A stretch of 64,000 nucleotides of DNA from Rhizobium sp. CSW-27 (GTDB lineage Bacteria; Pseudomonadota; Alphaproteobacteria; Rhizobiales; Rhizobiaceae): assembly GCF_018760785.1 (NCBI RefSeq), contig NZ_JAHHZO010000014.1, positions 50,071 to 114,070 of the forward strand, given 5' to 3'. A program made the translations under genes and the position numbers. Shown in pieces: positions 59,800-64,000 of this stretch (positions are counted from its first letter, which is position 1; every line of letters begins with the position of its first letter). The notes beneath the pieces are model-generated. The model did not search any database. It saw only the letters and a list, made by a program, of their open reading frames with translations, and was not told where the DNA came from.

Positions 59800-60472
59800 C
59801 GCCTGCCATTCTGCGCAAGGCGACCATTCGCCTGCCATCAGGAGACCGGCCGGAACGTGCCGAACGCGCGCTCCGGCCGGCCTGCGGCCGCCGTGCCGCA
59901 CATTTTCGCATCAGCGGGCGGGACCGGCCGGCATCCGGCAACTCTCTGCCCGTGGTGTTCCGCTCCATCGCCCAATGGACGGAAGAGGCCGTCGCTCACG
60001 CCCCCCTAGCTTGTGAGCGGCGGCTTTTGCATTGGTCGCAGAGGGGCAAGCCGAAGGCTGCCGTCCGCCGCAGCCGGCACGCCGCCGCGCGCGGCCTGCG
60101 GCTCCCGAAGCATTTGCGGCGAGCATGGGATCGCTCGCGCGGAATCGGCGGATGGGCTTTGCCCTCCTGCTTTCCTCAGCATGCCGGGATGAAAGACCGC
60201 GACGGCACCATGGCTCGATACTCGGGCTGGCGCGCCAGGTCATCTCGGGGAAGCAGCGCCCCTCCGGCATGTTCCGGTCTGTCCATCCGGGGCGCCCGAT
60301 GCGGGTATCCGGAGAGGGCGGCTCCGGTCATTGCCGCCCGCCCCTGACGGACAGTATCAGGAAGGCGCGCAACCAGAATCTGTCAGGTGCAATCCAGACC
60401 AGTCAGATTCCGGCTTCCTCCACGTTCGCTTGCCTCTTCTGGGAAGCCAGTTTCCATTTTTCCAGACAAAGC
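59800..60472. other. Long GC-rich intergenic region
   Basis: 673 bases, the longest gap in the window. Open frames on both strands exist but are Arg/Ala/Pro-rich with no ribosome sites and look like chance frames. No terminator, repeat array or RNA gene recognised. Confidence 0.45.
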
Positions 60473-61228
60473 CTAGCGGGCGATCTCGAAGCGCATGTTG
60501 ACGGAGATGGCATAGGTGTTTTCGCCGCTGGCAATCGGCACGGCATCGGCTTCCTTTGCCATGGCCATCCGCATCATCGGCATCGGGGCGGGCGGCATGT
60601 TCGGGCTTTCCTCTATCGACAGCACCGGGCCGAGCCTGGCGCCGGCGGCCTCCACCAGCGTGCGGGCCTTGTCCATCGCATCCTGCACGGCCCGGCGGCG
60701 GGCTTCCGCCAGCGCCGCTTTCGGGTCGTCATTGCCAAAACTGATCTCTCCACCCTGGTTGACGCCGAGCTTGACCGATCGATCCAGCAGGGAGCCGAGT
60801 TTCTTCAGGTCGCGCACCCGCACCGTCAGCCCGTTTGCCACCTGATAGCCGACAATCTTCGGCGGTGTCTCGTCGGTATTGCCGTTGCGATCCGGCTGGC
60901 TGTAGCGCGGATAGATCGAAAAATCGCTGGTCTGCATGTCGCGCTCGGCAATGCCTTCCTCCTTCAGGGCGGCAAGCACATCGCGCATCGCGGCATTGCT
61001 GGCCGCAAGCGCGGCATCCGCCGTGTCCGCCATGCGCGTCACCACCAGCGAAACAACCGCCATGTCCGGCGCCACGGTGGCCTTGCCTTCGCCCATGACG
61101 CTCACCGCCGGAGGCTGCGCGGGGGGAGGCGGCGGCATCTGCGCCAGTGCCGCCACCGGCGCTGCAAGGCTTGCTGCAACAAGAATGGCCAATGCCACAC
61201 CCTTCGGCCGCTGCAGGTTCTTCATCAT
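60473..61228 (-). CDS. SIMPL domain (DUF541) periplasmic protein
   Basis: 251 residues from the ATG at 61228 (GGAGG six bases upstream). Signal peptide ('GVALAILVAASLAAPVAALAQ'), then a SIMPL domain: 'VSVMGEGKATVAPDMAVVSL', 'QTSDFSIYPRYSQ', 'GYQVANGLTVRVRDLKKLG' and 'ALAEARRRAVQDAMDKARTLVEAAG' in excerpts. Homologues include E. coli YggE and Brucella BP26 (a major antigen); BP26 forms a ring-shaped oligomer. Role may be oxidative-stress protection. Convergent with the tRNA gene's strand. Confidence 0.92.
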   Translation of the reverse strand: MMKNLQRPKGVALAILVAASLAAPVAALAQMPPPPPAQPPAVSVMGEGKATVAPDMAVVSLVVTRMADTADAALAASNAAMRDVLAALKEEGIAERDMQTSDFSIYPRYSQPDRNGNTDETPPKIVGYQVANGLTVRVRDLKKLGSLLDRSVKLGVNQGGEISFGNDDPKAALAEARRRAVQDAMDKARTLVEAAGARLGPVLSIEESPNMPPAPMPMMRMAMAKEADAVPIASGENTYAISVNMRFEIAR

Positions 61229-61418
61229 GAATTTCCTCCGCATCTGTCGCCCCGCACCTCATCGTGCTGCAGGATCTTCTGGTTGCACCCCATTGCTGCC
61301 TGCAGAATATGAAGCGAATGCGGCAACGGCTTGTGGCCCGGCAGATTTTGAGTTAGAGCCGAACCCCAGACGGGCGAATGAACCATTGCATTCCCCGCAC
61401 CTTCCACAAGGGAAGGCC

Positions 61419-61494
61419 GGGCCTGTAGCTCAATGGTTAGAGCCGGCGGCTCATAACCGCTTGGTTGGGGGTTCGAGTCCCTCCGGGCCCACCA
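61419..61494 (+). tRNA. tRNA with CAT anticodon, probably tRNA-Ile2 (lysidine)
   Basis: 76 nt cloverleaf including an encoded CCA. Seven-pair acceptor stem (GGGCCTG/CGGGCCC with one G-T), GGTTCGAGTCC T-arm and CTCATAA anticodon loop. The anticodon stem and variable region (GGCTCATAACCGCTTGGT) resemble E. coli tRNA-Ile2 more than elongator tRNA-Met, so the C34 would be changed to lysidine by TilS. Elongator Met is the alternative. It borders a prophage fragment. Confidence 0.92.
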
Positions 61495-61510
61495 CCTCAA
61501 TCTTCTGACT

Positions 61511-61578
61511 GTAGCTGTTGTAGCTTTGTAGCTTGACGCGGATTTCCGGAATTTTGACACTTGAATCCGGAATTTTGA
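61511..61578. repeat. Short direct repeats beside the tRNA
   Basis: GTAGCT occurs three times at 61511, 61520 and 61528; TCCGGAATTTTGA occurs twice at 61545-61557 and 61566-61578, 21 bases apart. They could be protein-binding sites of a former integrase or regulator. Confidence 0.5.
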
Positions 61579-61635
61579 AAAAATCGGCAATCGGCTTAAA
61601 ATCCCCGTCAAAGACCTTTCAAAGATAATTTGAAT

Positions 61636-61673
61636 GCGCCTCGGTGGCGAAGGAGATGGAGCCACCGAGGCGC
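61636..61673. repeat. Perfect 13-base inverted repeat
   Basis: GCGCCTCGGTGGC (61636-61648) and its complement (61661-61673) with a 12-base loop. It lies between the tRNA and the last prophage gene. No clear T run on either side, so terminator or protein site are both possible. Confidence 0.6.
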
Positions 61674-61772
61674 GTTGGCTACCGCCAACATGCGCCATTT
61701 CACCTGCAAGCAAAATGGCGAATTTGCCCCCAGTTCATCCGTGGTGAGCAATCCCGAGAAATGATCAAGAGT

Positions 61773-62186
61773 TCAGCGCCGCAGCAAGACTTCAGAGACG
61801 CGGTCAAGCTGACCGTCCTCCAGAGCGTCAGCGAATACGTATTCCGGCAAATCGGCACCCTCAAGGATAGCCGCGCCGTTGGCATTCACGCTAGTCACTG
61901 TAGTAGCGCCCGCCTTGAGAGCGATCAGGCCCGTAGCTTTAACCGCGCGGCCCTGCGCATCCACGATGAGGCTATCACCCTTGCTGAATGCGCCTCCGCA
62001 GCGAACGATTGTGGTTCCGGCGGCGTCGGCGTCACTGTACGAGCCAGCAAGGACGTCACGCCCTGATACGCCTAGCACTTTTTGACCCCTCACACTTGCT
62101 TGAGCGCCGTCAAATCCAACGGCTCTGTAGGCCTCAACCGCACCGGACGCCTTGAAGGTCAACGTGAGTATTGCAATCTTCTGCAC
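61773..62186 (-). CDS. DUF2190 phage capsid cement / decoration protein
   Basis: 137 residues from a GTG at 62186 with AGGAGA seven bases upstream. 'KIAILTLTFKASGAVEAYRAVGFDG' at the start, 'SDADAAGTTIVRCGGAF' and 'AVKATGLIALKAGATTVTSVNANG' in the body match the beta-rich DUF2190 family, found next to capsid genes where it stabilises heads. Ends 'VSEVLLRR'. Follows the protease/scaffold gene by 10 bases on the same strand. GC lower than the chromosomal core. Confidence 0.8.
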   Translation of the reverse strand: MQKIAILTLTFKASGAVEAYRAVGFDGAQASVRGQKVLGVSGRDVLAGSYSDADAAGTTIVRCGGAFSKGDSLIVDAQGRAVKATGLIALKAGATTVTSVNANGAAILEGADLPEYVFADALEDGQLDRVSEVLLRR

Positions 62187-62196
62187 ACTGTCTCTC

Positions 62197-63066
62197 CTAC
62201 TTGCGCAGTTGCTTTTCCACGAGCCGAACAGCGCCCCAGTAGCTCCCGCCGTTCTGGCGCATATGGTGGTTTGCCAATCGATCGATTTCGAGTTTCTGAC
62301 TGTCAGCGCTGTAGCCACTTGGGGCGTCAAACTGGCCTTCTTCGAAGTCCAGTGGCCCGGTGGCCAGATCCCCGGTCACGACGGGCACGGGGATCTTTGA
62401 CAGAAACTCCAGAAACCATTCCTGAGTAGCGACCTGAGAATTTTCCCCTTCTTCGGAAAAATCGAAAGTTGCACGCGGATCGAGCGCTTCCGCAAACGCC
62501 AGAGCCTGCTGGTACAAGCCAATCGGGAGGCGACCTTCATCAAGTGCCTTTTTGACGCCAACCCTCGCATTCTCGCGCTGGAGGGCACGTTCGCGCTCCG
62601 ATAGCGAATGTTCGCGCAAATCGAAAACGTCAATGTCGGAAAAGAGCAACTCGCCACCGTCCGAAAACTCGACACCGGTCAATCCCTTAACTGCTGGAGC
62701 TGCGCCGCCGAGAAATCCGATATGCCGGAGGTACCAGGAGCCAGGTGTAGGGTTATTCGGGTGGTTCTTCGGATAAAAGGACGCAGAGACCTTCTTGTAG
62801 GTGCCACTTTTTACAAGCTCCCGAAATTCGAGGTTGACCTGTGTCGGAATGGCATGAAGGCCATCAGCAGCATGTTTGACCGACTCAACCCATCCAAACG
62901 CGGGCGCACTATCACTGGGATGCCCGACGACAATCGGAGCTTCGTGAAGTTCCGGCCGGTAGCTGTTGGCGATTTCGCGCAGATCCGCTTCGGCGAAGGT
63001 CACTTCCGCGCCTGACGCGGAGGTGTGTTTTCCTGCCTTGAAGAAATGAATGTTGAACACTGTCAT
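62197..63066 (-). CDS. Phage prohead protease/scaffold (Mu gpI-like)
   Basis: 289 residues. The N-terminal ~130 residues carry the pattern 'APIVVGHPSDSAPAFGWVESV', 'FRELVKSGTYKKVSASFYP' and 'WYLRHIGFLGGAAPAVKGL', seen in Mu-type protease/scaffold proteins. The C-terminal part is charged and helical, as expected for a scaffold. The ATG at 63066 overlaps the stop of the capsid frame. In intact phages this gene normally precedes the cement and capsid genes; here it follows the capsid. Confidence 0.78.
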   Translation of the reverse strand: MTVFNIHFFKAGKHTSASGAEVTFAEADLREIANSYRPELHEAPIVVGHPSDSAPAFGWVESVKHAADGLHAIPTQVNLEFRELVKSGTYKKVSASFYPKNHPNNPTPGSWYLRHIGFLGGAAPAVKGLTGVEFSDGGELLFSDIDVFDLREHSLSERERALQRENARVGVKKALDEGRLPIGLYQQALAFAEALDPRATFDFSEEGENSQVATQEWFLEFLSKIPVPVVTGDLATGPLDFEEGQFDAPSGYSADSQKLEIDRLANHHMRQNGGSYWGAVRLVEKQLRK

Positions 63067-63874
63067 TCCTCGCCAGCCGGATTGATGATGAGAAAACCAG
63101 CCTCCATGCCTGACAATACGGGCCGCCGCTCGTAGGTCACACCATAGATCCAGCTTTTGGTGTTGGCCTCCCAGTAAGGCATCTCGACAAATGGGTTTCC
63201 CTTGTAAGTATAGGTGTAGCCGTAGCTCGGCTCTTCCACGCCGTTGGGTTCGCGCGGGGCATATCCCAGCACGGCATAGTTCCCCCAGACGTCATGGAAT
63301 GTTCCGGTCTGGTCGGCCATCATGGCGGTCCCTTCGACAACCTGTTCAACGTCGAAAAGCTTCCCGAGCATTTCAGCGGTAACAATATCGGCGTTGCGGA
63401 AGCGATCGCTGATGTAAGCGTTGTTCTTCAGTGCAGAGAAGGGTTTCGGTCCGAGGATCAGCGTGTTCGGATAAAGGCCGCATCTGTTGCGGATTGCGTG
63501 CCTTGCGTGTTCGATGATCTTCGTGGGGTTACTGCCAGGATCAGTCCATTGATCCGATGCCGCCAGCGTTTCCTTGCTGTACTCGTCATATCTGGCATCT
63601 GCCGTTGCTAACTCGGCCTGTTCATATTCGAGCGCCAGCGTGAGAGCGTTCATTACTTTTGTTGTCGCTCGGGCTCCCAAATCCGTTTCAGGTTCCTCTC
63701 CCTCAGTCGAGTATTCACGCGGAAGCTTGCTTTCTAGGCTGTCCTGAACCAACAAGTAGGGTTTGCCTTCGTATCCGAACTCAACGCGCTTCGTGGCGCT
63801 ACCGGCGGAACGGCGCGCGTTATAGAGCATGAAGTCTTCCTTCCCGAACTCAATGACTTGTCCGGATCGGTGCT
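63063..63874 (-). pseudogene. Phage major capsid protein, 5' end replaced by an IS630-type element
   Basis: The frame from 63874 down to 63063 encodes a capsid-like protein: 'GQVIEFGKEDFMLYNARRSAG', 'KRVEFGYEGKPYLLVQD', 'CGLYPNTLILGPKPFSALKNN', 'SYGYTYTYKGNPFVEMPYWE' and 'VYERRPVL'-type blocks. About 50 N-terminal residues expected in this family are missing; the frame runs into sequence following an IS630 transposase stop. An internal ATG at 63830 with AAGGAAG upstream could still give 255 residues, lacking the N-arm. I call it broken, but expression of the remnant is possible. Confidence 0.65.
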
Positions 63875-64000
63875 TAGAGCGTTTCCCTTTCATGCTGGAT
63901 CGTAACCACATGATGTGAAGAAGTTGCGAGCCTCTTGTGGCTCGACGAGGTCAATCAGTTTCCCGATCCTGTCCCAAAGGCCAGTTACGGTGCGCTCTGC
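63875..64000 (-). mobile_element. IS630-family insertion sequence, one end only
   Basis: The transposase tail ends at 63890. The element edge is placed at the TA dinucleotide 63875-63876 in CTTAGAGCG, since IS630/Tc1 elements insert at TA. The rest lies beyond the window, so the terminal inverted repeat cannot be confirmed. Confidence 0.6.
63890..64000 (-). CDS. IS630-family transposase, C-terminal 36 residues
   Basis: The gene enters from the right edge. The visible part, ending at the TGA 63892-63890, reads with 'GLWDRIGKLIDLVEPQE' and 'FFTSCGYDPA', the C-terminal signature of IS630-type DDE transposases ('LWxxIGxLLDxFxPxECxNYFxxxGY'). The catalytic DDE residues would be upstream, outside the window. 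Same strand as the prophage fragment. Confidence 0.75.
   Translation of the reverse strand, partial: AERTVTGLWDRIGKLIDLVEPQEARNFFTSCGYDPA

Noticed and set aside
59911..60347. Open frames in the gap before the SIMPL gene
   Set aside because: Arg/Pro/Ala-rich on both strands, no ribosome sites and no recognisable family.
1..64000. CRISPR arrays or rRNA genes
   Set aside because: No regularly spaced repeats of 25-40 bases and no rRNA-like sequence were found on reading.

Overview
This window is a piece of an alphaproteobacterial chromosome from the order Hyphomicrobiales, most likely family Rhizobiaceae (Rhizobium, Agrobacterium, Shinella or Ciceribacter type). GC is high. It carries rhizobial landmarks: rplY-prs, lgt-midA-pgeF, a MarR/OmpR/EnvZ-type operon, lsrB-trxB with an arsR gene and an intergenic tandem sRNA pair of the AbcR type, lpsB-greA, carA/carB, and yqeY-dnaG-rpoD. 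Nothing suggests a plasmid. Genus cannot be fixed from sequence reading alone.

Layout. 1-8.0 kb, almost all minus strand: the 5' part of a membrane sensor gene, rplY, prs, a lipoprotein gene, then a tight operon read lgt > midA > pgeF > M24 peptidase homologue. 8.2-10.6 kb, plus: ubiK-like, ybjN, proC, csaA. 10.6-13.5 kb, minus: MarR regulator > OmpR-type response regulator > EnvZ-type kinase. 13.8-18.3 kb: small membrane protein, MBL-fold hydrolase, cold-shock protein, EamA transporter, aspartate aminotransferase. 18.4-19.1 kb: a Phd/PIN toxin-antitoxin pair. 19.1-26.8 kb: secreted sugar dehydrogenase, ChaA antiporter, DUF2188, fatty acid hydroxylase, LysR with a divergent NAD(P)-dependent epimerase, old yellow enzyme, ArsR. 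26.9-27.3 kb: two tandem sRNA genes beside lsrB, which activates AbcR-type sRNAs in relatives. 27.4-34.5 kb: lsrB, trxB, a Lrp/AsnC regulator, a lower-GC glycan island (FkbM methyltransferase, GT8), GT25, lpsB, greA. 34.7-37.4 kb: a radical SAM protein and a DUF4130-UdgX fusion behind a GAAC-N7-GAAC LexA-type box. 37.5-50 kb: DUF1842, carB, LytTR regulator, DUF2306, GST, aldo/keto reductase, LysR, MATE pump, carA, yqeY. 50.3-54.8 kb: dnaG, rpoD. 55-61.2 kb: a TIR-domain protein with an Ala-rich N-terminal domain, DUF2798, a DUF930/TonB-like protein, yjbQ, a small secreted protein, a SIMPL protein. 61.4 kb to the end: tRNA-Ile2(CAT), then a lower-GC prophage head fragment (DUF2190 cement, protease/scaffold, capsid), apparently cut by an IS630-family element running off the window.

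How the genes work together. Most are housekeeping: translation, transcription initiation, replication priming, carbamoyl phosphate, PRPP, lipoprotein maturation and LPS core. The places most worth a second look are (i) the TIR protein, a candidate NAD-consuming defence effector; (ii) the radical SAM/UdgX operon, whose LexA-type promoter predicts DNA-damage induction; (iii) the AbcR-like pair with a repeat that may be its LsrB operator; (iv) hairpin-plus-U-tract leaders before greA and the MATE gene; (v) the IS630-interrupted prophage remnant beside tRNA-Ile2. Starts below were chosen by ribosome binding site, operon spacing and conservation I recall; no database search was run.
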